A program made the translations under genes and the position numbers. Shown piece by piece: positions 36,585-43,543 of a DNA stretch of 64,000 nt (its first letter is position 1; each line of letters opens with the position of its first letter). Below the pieces are notes generated by a model. That model saw only the letters and a program-made list of their open reading frames with translations. It was not told where the DNA came from and searched no databases. This DNA is from Chitinophaga sp. H8. GTDB lineage: Bacteria; Bacteroidota; Bacteroidia; Chitinophagales; Chitinophagaceae. The stretch covers positions 434,001 to 498,000 of the forward strand of contig NZ_JBEXAC010000002.1 in NCBI RefSeq assembly GCF_040567655.1, read 5' to 3'.

Positions 36585-37352
36585 ATGGAAACAAAAAACA
36601 AAACCCGATTCATTGCTTTTTCCAGCCAAAAAGGAGGCGTGGGTAAAAGCACTTTTACCACCATCACTGCAAGCATACTCCATTACCGCATGGGGTATAA
36701 CGTGGTCGTATTTGATTGTGATTACCCACAGCACAGTCTTTGGCAGATGCGGGAACGGGATTTAAAAACGGTGATGAAAAGCGAAATCCTGAAAAGACTG
36801 GCGTACCGCCAGTTCACGACCATTAACAAAAAAGCATATCCGGTATTGCAGAGCAAGGCAGACAATGCTTTAAGGGATGCGGAGGCATTTTTACAATCTT
36901 CCGATGTCCCGGTGGATGTGGTTTTCTTCGACTTACCGGGAACTGTGAACACCCCCGGCTTGCTCAATACGCTGGCAGGAATGCAACATATCTTTTCACC
37001 TATCACGGCAGACCGTGTAGTGATGGAAAGTACATTGAGCTTTACCGATGTTCTGACCAATGTTTTGATGAAACGGGGACAGACTTGCATCGAAACGATA
37101 CGGTTATTTTGGAACCAGGTGGACGGACGGGAAAAATCGCACCTGTATGAAGCCTATGGAAATATCATCAATGAAGTTGGGCTGCAAACGATGGAAACCC
37201 GCATTGCAGACAGCAAACGCTTTCGCAAGGAAAGCGAAGCTACCGCAAAGACCGTTTTCCGCTCCACATTATTACCTCCCGATGAAAGATTGATGAAAGC
37301 CTGCGGGCTGGATTTGTTTATGGTAGAGTTTTTAAGAACCGTCAAATTGTAA
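36585..37352 (+). CDS. traA: ParA-like ATPase TraA, first gene of the transfer operon
   Basis: 255 residues. Deviant Walker A KGGVGKST with the signature lysine at 16 and the second at 21, Walker B-like VVFFDLPG near 108-115, and a FDCDYPQHSL switch. ParA/MinD-type proteins position DNA or large complexes. In CTnDOT-like elements the first tra gene is of this type. It is followed after 5 bases by the DUF3408 gene. Confidence 0.85.
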   Translation: METKNKTRFIAFSSQKGGVGKSTFTTITASILHYRMGYNVVVFDCDYPQHSLWQMRERDLKTVMKSEILKRLAYRQFTTINKKAYPVLQSKADNALRDAEAFLQSSDVPVDVVFFDLPGTVNTPGLLNTLAGMQHIFSPITADRVVMESTLSFTDVLTNVLMKRGQTCIETIRLFWNQVDGREKSHLYEAYGNIINEVGLQTMETRIADSKRFRKESEATAKTVFRSTLLPPDERLMKACGLDLFMVEFLRTVKL

Positions 37353-37357
37353 CGGCT

Positions 37358-37771
37358 ATGGAAAATGAGAATAAGAAAAAAACAAATGCCCCGATAGACG
37401 AGGCATACATCATGTCCATAATGGCGGGTGAAACAAAAAAGCCTGAAAAAGCAACGGAGGAACCCCAGGCAGAACAAAAGGAGTTGATAGACGAAAAGCC
37501 CGCATCTAAGGAGCGTACCCGTCAAAAGAAAGTTTCCGGGTTCAGTTACGGTGAGCGTTTCCTCAATGGTCATACCATGACCCGCAGGGGTGATAAAAGC
37601 ATTTACATCCGGCAGGAATATCACGAACGGCTTTCCCGTATTGTACAGGTTATCGGTGAGGATAAAATACCCCTGTATGCTTATTTGGACAATATTCTCG
37701 AACACCATTTTGAACAGTTTGAGAAAGCCATCACCGATGATTTTAATGAGAAATTTAAACCCATATTTTAA
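37358..37771 (+). CDS. DUF3408 conjugal transfer protein
   Basis: 137 residues. Charged, probably disordered first 60 residues (Lys/Glu-rich), then the DUF3408 core: FLNGHTMTRRGDKSIYIRQEYHERLSRIV and LYAYLDNILEHHFEQF. The core looks like a ribbon-helix-helix-type DNA-binding module. It lies between the ParA-like gene and traD and may act with ParA as centromere-binding partner. That pairing is inferred from gene order. Confidence 0.82.
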   Translation: MENENKKKTNAPIDEAYIMSIMAGETKKPEKATEEPQAEQKELIDEKPASKERTRQKKVSGFSYGERFLNGHTMTRRGDKSIYIRQEYHERLSRIVQVIGEDKIPLYAYLDNILEHHFEQFEKAITDDFNEKFKPIF

Positions 37772-37782
37772 AGTATTTGATT

Positions 37783-38421
37783 ATGGAAATAATAATTGTT
37801 ATCTGCCTGCTGATTGTTATTGTGCTGCTGGCAAAGGATAAAATCATCATCAAAAAGGTGGTGAAAAGCAAGCCTCAACATCCTGCGGTAAATCCCGATT
37901 TATCGGAAATAATGGGCAAGCCAAAGCCTGTAAAGCGACACATAGTGCCAACAAGTGCCACGAAACGCCAATTTGATAAAAAGGCTGATATACCTGATAA
38001 TTTTGAAGCAGAAACCAACGAAGCAGGTTTTGCGAGGGAAATTCCGCAGGAGGAATTGGATGAAGTTTTTGGGAGTGAACCTGTTTCCGATTTTGAGAGT
38101 GAGGACGAGGAATGGCAAGAACAGGGATTACCGAACAGCGACAATGGGTTTGCCACAGGGGTTACCTACGAGGAACTGACAACCGTGGGGGCATTGCTTC
38201 AGCAAGACGTGCTGGAACCTGCCTCTCAACAAAAAGCGGTAGACATCGTTCAGCGAATACAGGGAACCGAATTGTTTAGCTTGCTCGAAAACTCCATAGA
38301 GGGGGCTTCACGAAAGATTGCGGAGCTGCTGGATAAAAGCCTCCCCGCCAGAGCGGATTTCAATTCTTCCAACGTGCGGAATAAGGATTTAGAGGGTTTC
38401 GACATTGGGGAGTTTGTCTGA
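37783..38421 (+). CDS. traD: Conjugal transfer protein TraD
   Basis: 212 residues starting at ATG 37783. One N-terminal membrane helix (IIIVICLLIVIVLLA), then a cytoplasmic part with acidic middle (about 75-120) and C-terminal helices (YEELTTVGALLQQ, RKIAELLDKSLP). It resembles the TraD proteins of Bacteroidota elements; these are not related to the F-plasmid coupling protein. Its coding sequence carries one copy of the GCCA iteron array (37947-37970). The transfer operon is interrupted right after this gene by the opposing cassette at 38441-42699. Confidence 0.75.
   Translation: MEIIIVICLLIVIVLLAKDKIIIKKVVKSKPQHPAVNPDLSEIMGKPKPVKRHIVPTSATKRQFDKKADIPDNFEAETNEAGFAREIPQEELDEVFGSEPVSDFESEDEEWQEQGLPNSDNGFATGVTYEELTTVGALLQQDVLEPASQQKAVDIVQRIQGTELFSLLENSIEGASRKIAELLDKSLPARADFNSSNVRNKDLEGFDIGEFV
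37947..37970 (+). repeat. GCCA iteron array inside traD
   Basis: GCCA units at 37947, 37957 and 37967, each 10 bases apart, in the same direction as the transfer genes. The middle unit is GCCAC as in other copies. It is embedded in coding sequence, so its role is less sure than that of the intergenic arrays. Confidence 0.5.
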
Positions 38422-38440
38422 AAAGACAGCTCCCTTTTGT

Positions 38441-39241
38441 TTATATCGCTTTATCAAGTCTTTTATGAATGTAGGATATGGTATTCAAAATATCCAAAGC
38501 CTCGTCTTCGGTAATTTCAAATTTGATTTTAGGTTCGTGCGCCGTAGAGTTTCTAATTAAGCCAAACATACCTTTAATCAAGTTGCATAATCCTAAATGC
38601 TCGCTTCTATCCGTATCCGTTTTTAAGTGATTGATTTTAACCAACGGATTACTGGTAGAAAATGAAGTTTCTGCTAAAGCATTGCCATCTGCATAAAGCC
38701 CGGTCATTTTCCTTAAACGGTCTGCAATACTTTTGGTAGCCTCAAAAACAGAATGAAAGTAGTTTTCAACCAATAGTTCAGCCTTACAATATTCAAATAT
38801 CGCAGCATGAACATTCCTGCTTTCCAACTTATGTTTTAAGCGGCTGGCACGTTGTTCGGCTTCTGCGATTGTTGTAGCTTTTTCAACTAATCTGAATTTA
38901 CCTTGCTCTGTGAGTTCTGTACCTATAAACGCTAAACGTTTATTAACCTCTAATCTGCGGTTATGAAAAATTTCTTCTTTCCCAATATACCGAACAGGTT
39001 GCAAAGCATCTTGCACAAATCTTAGTATATGATTTGAACATTGATTTTTATTCTGCCAATCAGCAAATGCAGAATACAGTCTTCTCCATTTTGTGTTTTG
39101 AGGGTCAACATCCGGGATGTTTGCGTTCAATAGAATTTGCCCTATTTCCGTACCTGTCAAACCATCCGAAGCATCTCCAATAGTTTTACATAATCCCTCC
39201 AACACATGCGCTTCAAACATTGGACGTTTAATACTTGCCAT
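38441..39241 (-). CDS. TIGR02391/Ymh-like HEPN-domain protein of the cassette
   Basis: 266 residues. The C-terminal half matches the TIGR02391 (Hypoth_Ymh) type, with the helix FRLVEKATTIAEAEQRASRL in the middle. The key segment LIRNSTAHEP near 238-247 has the R-x4-H motif of HEPN ribonucleases, with Asn after the Arg. HEPN proteins are typical RNA-cleaving toxins and effectors of phage defence. It is the last gene of a tight leftward operon (gap of 5 bases to the NdpA-like gene) and converges on traD with only 19 bases between stops. A toxin or effector role is inferred. Confidence 0.72.
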   Translation of the reverse strand: MASIKRPMFEAHVLEGLCKTIGDASDGLTGTEIGQILLNANIPDVDPQNTKWRRLYSAFADWQNKNQCSNHILRFVQDALQPVRYIGKEEIFHNRRLEVNKRLAFIGTELTEQGKFRLVEKATTIAEAEQRASRLKHKLESRNVHAAIFEYCKAELLVENYFHSVFEATKSIADRLRKMTGLYADGNALAETSFSTSNPLVKINHLKTDTDRSEHLGLCNLIKGMFGLIRNSTAHEPKIKFEITEDEALDILNTISYIHKRLDKAI

Positions 39242-39246
39242 ACTTT

Positions 39247-40293
39247 CTACTTTTCTTCCTCGTAATAGATTTTGTAATACTTCCTACCATCTTTCTCAAC
39301 ACCCTTTTCAATAAGATCTTTATTCCCATGAATATATATGTCGAAATTTCGGTCAAGTTTTAGTACGCTTTTGAAAACACGAGATTGTTTTTTTACAGCT
39401 TGGGAAGATATTGGGAAGCTATCTGCTAATTCTACCTCATTTTCCTGTCTGTAAGTTTGATCGAACTTTCTAAACGATTCAATAACATTGTTGTCTCCAA
39501 ACACTTCCTCTTCAAACTCCTCTTTATTAAATGTCTCATTCTTTTTAAAATAGTCCACAGATCGATTTAAAAAATCAATTTTATCGGCTTTACTCAACTC
39601 AAAGTCTTCATCTAATTGCTTTGTTACAAACTGTTTGGCTATTCCTAAAAATTGGTTGGTTTGATGGTATTCATCCTTGATAATGCTCACATTAAGAAAC
39701 TCATCTTTCCAATATTGTGCTTCGTTTGATTTGCTTGCATTATCAATAATTAAAATTTTATATCCTGTTTCGGCAGTTGTATTGAAAATCAAACAGCCTT
39801 TATCCATGCTTTTCAAATCGAATCCAATTTCATGTACAATATTATAATTCGATCTTTGCTTCTTCATCTGAATAAATGGAGAAGGTGTTTCTGATTTGAA
39901 AATGCCAAGTACATTAACAACCTCATCTTCTATAATTACATTGTCGAATAGTGAAATATTGAGTTGCCCTTCTTTTATTTTGGGGTGCATTGACTGTTCA
40001 TAAAGTAATTTTGCTATACTTTGAGAATTTGAGATAAAAGAATTTGGATCTGAAAATATCTGCTTAGCTAAAGTAAACACTTCATTCATCTCAATATTTA
40101 CTGCATGGGTAAATTTGTAAAGTTCTTCTGTTTTTAAAAGGGATAAGAAATATTTTAAAAGATAGTTTTTCGTGTCCGATGCTAAGAGCGATTCTTCATT
40201 AGAAAGACTATATTTTTCATCTCGTAATTTATTTCCAATTTGGTGCGTAATAATTTTCTCTATTTCTACTTGGGTAAAATCTATATTATTCAT
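39247..40293 (-). CDS. NdpA/YejK-like nucleoid-associated protein of the cassette
   Basis: 348 residues. Resembles the 37-kDa nucleoid-associated protein family: start IEKIITHQIGNKLRDEKYSLSNEE, a middle with MHPKIKEGQLNISLFDN and GFDLKSMDKGCLIFN, and the family end FKSVLKLDRNFDIYIHGN followed by KYYKIYYEEE. Members bind DNA, but variants also occur in defence loci. Gaps are 3 bases to the gene upstream and 5 to the one downstream, so it is part of the same transcript. AT-rich codons contrast with the tra genes on both sides. Confidence 0.75.
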   Translation of the reverse strand: MNNIDFTQVEIEKIITHQIGNKLRDEKYSLSNEESLLASDTKNYLLKYFLSLLKTEELYKFTHAVNIEMNEVFTLAKQIFSDPNSFISNSQSIAKLLYEQSMHPKIKEGQLNISLFDNVIIEDEVVNVLGIFKSETPSPFIQMKKQRSNYNIVHEIGFDLKSMDKGCLIFNTTAETGYKILIIDNASKSNEAQYWKDEFLNVSIIKDEYHQTNQFLGIAKQFVTKQLDEDFELSKADKIDFLNRSVDYFKKNETFNKEEFEEEVFGDNNVIESFRKFDQTYRQENEVELADSFPISSQAVKKQSRVFKSVLKLDRNFDIYIHGNKDLIEKGVEKDGRKYYKIYYEEEK

Positions 40294-40296
40294 CTT

Positions 40297-41433
40297 TTAT
40301 GTCGTATGTTGTACAGAATGTGGTTGAGATTTCAGTAAATTATATTTTTCCATTTTGAATTTTTCAAATTCTTGTAATAAAAATAACCTCACTTTATCTT
40401 TGTTTACTCCTTTATATTCATCTTTAAGATTAACGGTTGAAACATCTATTGAAAATTCAATGTTGCTAAGTCGTTTTTTGAAATATCCGTTGAAGCCAAA
40501 TTGAACTACGCAGTTCCCTTCAGCGGCATGATAGGAAAAATTGTAAAGAGCTTCAACTGAGGCTAACTCAATATATTTATGATTCTCATTTTCATTAATC
40601 AAATAATGTTCATGTAGTGTTTCGCCATTTATTTTTAAAGTATTTACTTTACCCGTCATTAACTTGGCAATTTCAATTGGCATTTCCATAGTTCTATCAG
40701 GAGCAATATCCAAATCTGTGGCTCTTTGAAATTCAAAAATTTCAGAACTATCAGTTAGACTTAAAAAAAATTTAATCCTTTCTTCATTTGTGAAATTGCT
40801 ATACAAGATTCTTTCAACGTCTGTATTTGGTTTAGTATAGTTTTTACTTTTAAACTCATTAACCAAATGCTTAACACCCAAATCCGCAATTGTTTGAGTT
40901 TCAGGAGAGGTGTAAATCATTCTTAGATATACCTTGTCATTTTCTTGTACCTTCTCTAAGACAATTTCTCCATCATACTCATTTTTAGTTCTATACCAGC
41001 CAGAATTATAATTATTCGTTTGACATCTAAATTGCATTTTCACTTTGTTTGGATTTCCTTCAACCATTGCAAAATTGGTTTGCGAAATAACAGCCTGTCG
41101 TGAATCCGCTGTTCTTATAATTTCCTTTAAATCAATCTTGTCAGGAACAACTTTAATGAGATCATCTGTATTATGCCAGGCTAAAGGTCTTGAAAGAATT
41201 TTTTGGTTTAATTCTTTTCCTCGAATGTTTTCTTTAATATATTCAAATTCACTCGGAGAAAGTATTGTTGACAATAAAATTGGATATGTATCATTATTCT
41301 TTGAATCCTCTAAATAAATTCCACGCAGTCTGAGCAAGTATTTCAATTTTGTGTCGGATAATGACGGATGATTTAAAACGTCCTGAAGAGTTGCTCCAAA
41401 AGGGATATGCTTATTTACTTCTAACTTTTCCAT
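40297..41433 (-). CDS. Unknown cassette protein, 378 residues (possible GapS4b-like)
   Basis: No family recognised with confidence. The protein is soluble, without signal or membrane helices. It has a short N-terminal helical part with LSDTKLKYLLRLRGIYLED, and a central beta-rich part containing MQFRCQTNNYNSGWYRTKNEYDG. The C-terminal half (MEMPIEIAKLMTGK, FGFNGYFKKRLSNIEFSIDVS) looks alpha/beta. The gene is 4 bases after the PD-(D/E)XK-like gene. Its position directly behind that gene recalls the two-gene GAPS4 defence system (GapS4a/GapS4b), but I cannot verify similarity from memory. Confidence 0.6.
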   Translation of the reverse strand: MEKLEVNKHIPFGATLQDVLNHPSLSDTKLKYLLRLRGIYLEDSKNNDTYPILLSTILSPSEFEYIKENIRGKELNQKILSRPLAWHNTDDLIKVVPDKIDLKEIIRTADSRQAVISQTNFAMVEGNPNKVKMQFRCQTNNYNSGWYRTKNEYDGEIVLEKVQENDKVYLRMIYTSPETQTIADLGVKHLVNEFKSKNYTKPNTDVERILYSNFTNEERIKFFLSLTDSSEIFEFQRATDLDIAPDRTMEMPIEIAKLMTGKVNTLKINGETLHEHYLINENENHKYIELASVEALYNFSYHAAEGNCVVQFGFNGYFKKRLSNIEFSIDVSTVNLKDEYKGVNKDKVRLFLLQEFEKFKMEKYNLLKSQPHSVQHTT

Positions 41434-41437
41434 AGTA

Positions 41438-42343
41438 CTAACGTAAAATAGGGTTATTATAATTTACTACTTCTAACTGCGAAGTAAAAGAGGCATCATT
41501 GAATATTTGCTTAATGTTGTTTACCGTTGGCAAATGTTCAGTTTCTGAATAGTCCGGAAAGCCAATTAATGTCGCTCCTTGTGCATTACAGCCAATATTT
41601 TTTGCTATTCCCATGTATTTCATCAAATCATCTCTATCAAAATTGTCGATTGCATTTATAATGATAGTTGTTTCATTCTCCTTTGATGCTCTCAATGGTA
41701 ATATACTTGAGTTAATGTACTGAATCGGCATAACTCTCCCGTTTCGTGGATTTCGGTCATCATTATTTAGCCCATTGTTGAAATAAACAAAGTCAATATT
41801 GTGTAGACGATATTTCAATTGAGCAAAACAAATCGAATCATATATGAACTCAATCCGTTTATTGTCAACTAAAAAAATGCCGTCGTGATTTACCCCTGTA
41901 TTTAACTCAATCCGAGATAATCGACTTACTAAATCGTTCTCACCTGTTCCTGAATTGTTCAACCAAAACAAAACACCTCGATCGAAATGTGTGTCAATGT
42001 TCTGGTGAAGATTTATTGTGTATTGTTTTAACTCAGACTTTTTAAAGGATTCAATTGCCTTAGCTAATTCAAGATATCGCTCTTTAAATTGTGTTGTTAC
42101 TTGTGATACAGGATAAGGATCTGTGCTATATTTTGATGAATAGATGACATTTTCAATTGTGCTGCTCACCATAGGATTAACGTAATGAAAATATCCATCT
42201 ATCCCATTTGTTCTTTTTCTGAACTCGGTATCAATACTATCAATATCATCATTTCTTAAAGGATTTATCCATCCTATAAGGGCTAAAAAATCCGCTACTA
42301 CTGTTTCGCCTACTTCTCCTACACGTTTTGAATATTCTCCCAT
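41438..42343 (-). CDS. PD-(D/E)XK-like nuclease of the cassette (possible GapS4a-like)
   Basis: 301 residues. The first 80 residues look like a restriction-endonuclease fold: helix KRVGEVGETVVADFLALIGW with conserved Glu residues 10 and 13, then NGIDGYFHY with D49 as the likely motif II aspartate. The strand NVIYSSKYS follows, where K71 fits the final lysine of E-x-K but the glutamate is Ser. The C-terminal two thirds are an unassigned alpha/beta domain. It may cleave or bind invading nucleic acid. The GapS4a assignment is a lead only. First structural gene, 20 bases after the XRE gene. Confidence 0.65.
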   Translation of the reverse strand: MGEYSKRVGEVGETVVADFLALIGWINPLRNDDIDSIDTEFRKRTNGIDGYFHYVNPMVSSTIENVIYSSKYSTDPYPVSQVTTQFKERYLELAKAIESFKKSELKQYTINLHQNIDTHFDRGVLFWLNNSGTGENDLVSRLSRIELNTGVNHDGIFLVDNKRIEFIYDSICFAQLKYRLHNIDFVYFNNGLNNDDRNPRNGRVMPIQYINSSILPLRASKENETTIIINAIDNFDRDDLMKYMGIAKNIGCNAQGATLIGFPDYSETEHLPTVNNIKQIFNDASFTSQLEVVNYNNPILR

Positions 42344-42363
42344 AATTTCTATTTAAGTTAAGT

Positions 42364-42699
42364 CTAAGTTTTTTTTCTTCGATAGTATTTGATTTTCTTC
42401 TCTACTATTTTTAGGATTTCAAGTCCATCTTCCTCATTAAGAAGTTGATTAGTGATCTTATCGCTAATGTATCTAACCTTTAGTTCGGACTGGTCAATTT
42501 TGAACATTCTTGAAATTCCATCAATGATTTGTTCATTGGCATTTCGTTCATTCTTCTCTATTTTACTCAATGTTGACGTATCAATATTCAATTCCGCTGC
42601 GACTTTTCTAAGAGGAAGATTCGCTTTTCCCCTTAATGACCGGACATACTCGCCAAATGATATTCTTTCTAATGTTGACATTGACTTCTTGGACATCAT
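42364..42699 (-). CDS. XRE-family regulator of the cassette
   Basis: 111 residues. Helix-turn-helix of Cro/C1 type at about 28-52 (LPLRKVAAELNIDTSTLSKIEK), close in look to controller proteins of restriction-modification and defence loci. A basic C-terminal tail follows (KKIKYYRRKKT). Three in-frame starts exist, ATG 42699, 42696 and 42681. The first fits a leaderless transcript from the -7 box TACTTTTG. The third would place the palindrome at 42689-42707 in a short leader. Either way the site suggests autoregulation. Confidence 0.82.
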   Translation of the reverse strand: MMSKKSMSTLERISFGEYVRSLRGKANLPLRKVAAELNIDTSTLSKIEKNERNANEQIIDGISRMFKIDQSELKVRYISDKITNQLLNEEDGLEILKIVEKKIKYYRRKKT

Positions 42700-42712
42700 T
42701 TGTCCAAAAGTA
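42689..42712 (-). promoter_or_regulatory. Promoter and operator of the defence-like cassette
   Basis: On the minus strand a -7 box TACTTTTG (42712-42705) overlaps the palindrome TTGGACAAATGATGTCCAA (42707-42689), whose arms TTGGACA/TGTCCAA frame the ATG at 42699. A protein bound here would block both initiation of transcription and access to the start codon. The XRE protein encoded next is the likely ligand. Confidence 0.65.
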
Positions 42713-42770
42713 ATAAAATTCTATGATTTGAAAAATATGTATTTCATAGGTATCAATTACTCATAACACT

Positions 42771-42840
42771 GCCACTCACTGCCAAGTAATTCCACTGAAA
42801 GACACATCGTTATTGCGCCTCTTTTTTCCTGACACTTTTG
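42771..42840 (+). promoter_or_regulatory. traE operon promoter with GCCA iterons
   Basis: Units GCCA (42771), GCCA (42781), TCCA (42791) and GACA (42801), 10 bases apart, lie just before a TTG (42812-42814) and a CACTTTTG (42833-42840) at -33/-7 spacing. The traE start is at 42894. The iterons stand where an activator would bind. This is the second promoter of the transfer region, independent of traA. Confidence 0.6.
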
Positions 42841-42893
42841 TTCCGAAAGCCCACAGAAAGCGGGAAGTAGAAACAAAATAATTCATTCAGATT

Positions 42894-43199
42894 ATGGAAA
42901 GAAGAAAGAAAAAAGTATTGCTGACAGGCGTTGCGTTACTGTCGGCATTTGGTGTGTTCGCACAGGGAAACGGCAATGCTGGCATTCAGGAAGCAACACA
43001 AATGGTAACGGGATATTTTGACCCGGCTACCAAATTGATTTATGCCATCGGTGCGGTGGTTGGGTTAATCGGAGGTGTAAAGGTTTACAACAAATTCAGC
43101 AGTGGCGACCCGGACACATCGAAAACGGCGGCAAGCTGGTTCGGTGCGTGTATCTTCTTAATCGTTGCAGCAACCATCCTGCGTTCATTCTTCCTTTAA
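42894..43199 (+). CDS. traE: Conjugal transfer protein TraE (DUF4134)
   Basis: 101 residues. Signal-like first segment cut near GVFAQ (residue 24), then two membrane helices (LIYAIGAVVGLIGGVKVY and ASWFGACIFLIVAATILRSFF). The DUF4134 family is the VirB2-pilin-like or channel-forming small subunit of Bacteroidota type IV secretion. The NKFSSGDPDTSKTAASW loop between the helices is the family marker. First gene of the second part of the transfer operon, followed by traF after 11 bases. Confidence 0.9.
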   Translation: MERRKKKVLLTGVALLSAFGVFAQGNGNAGIQEATQMVTGYFDPATKLIYAIGAVVGLIGGVKVYNKFSSGDPDTSKTAASWFGACIFLIVAATILRSFFL

Positions 43200-43210
43200 T
43201 CCAATGCCCT

Positions 43211-43543
43211 ATGAGTAATTACAACATCAACAAAGGCATTGGAAGAACCGTAGAGTTCAAAGGGCTGAAAGCACAATACCTGTTCATCTTCGCAGGTGGC
43301 TTGCTCGGCGTGCTTATCCTTGTTATGATTATGTACATGGCAGGCGTAAACTCCTACATCTGCCTGTTCATAGGCGCAGGCGGTGCATCACTGATTGTTT
43401 GGAAAACATTCTCATTAAATGGCAAGTACGGCGAACACGGGTTGATGAAGCTGGGCGCAAAGAAAAAGCATCCCAAATACATCATCAGTCGCAAAGCGGT
43501 ACATCGCAGTTTAAGGTTCACCTCTAAATCCGATGCCGTATGA
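43211..43543 (+). CDS. traF: Conjugal transfer protein TraF (DUF4133)
   Basis: 110 residues, VirB3-like. INKGIGRTVEFKGLKAQYLFIFAGG begins the first of two close membrane helices (about 21-65), and the basic tail HPKYIISRKAVHRSLRF follows. It likely anchors the VirB4-type ATPase TraG to the membrane. The start at ATG 43211 is preferred over upstream in-frame codons inside traE. It overlaps traG by 4 bases (ATGA). Confidence 0.9.
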   Translation: MSNYNINKGIGRTVEFKGLKAQYLFIFAGGLLGVLILVMIMYMAGVNSYICLFIGAGGASLIVWKTFSLNGKYGEHGLMKLGAKKKHPKYIISRKAVHRSLRFTSKSDAV

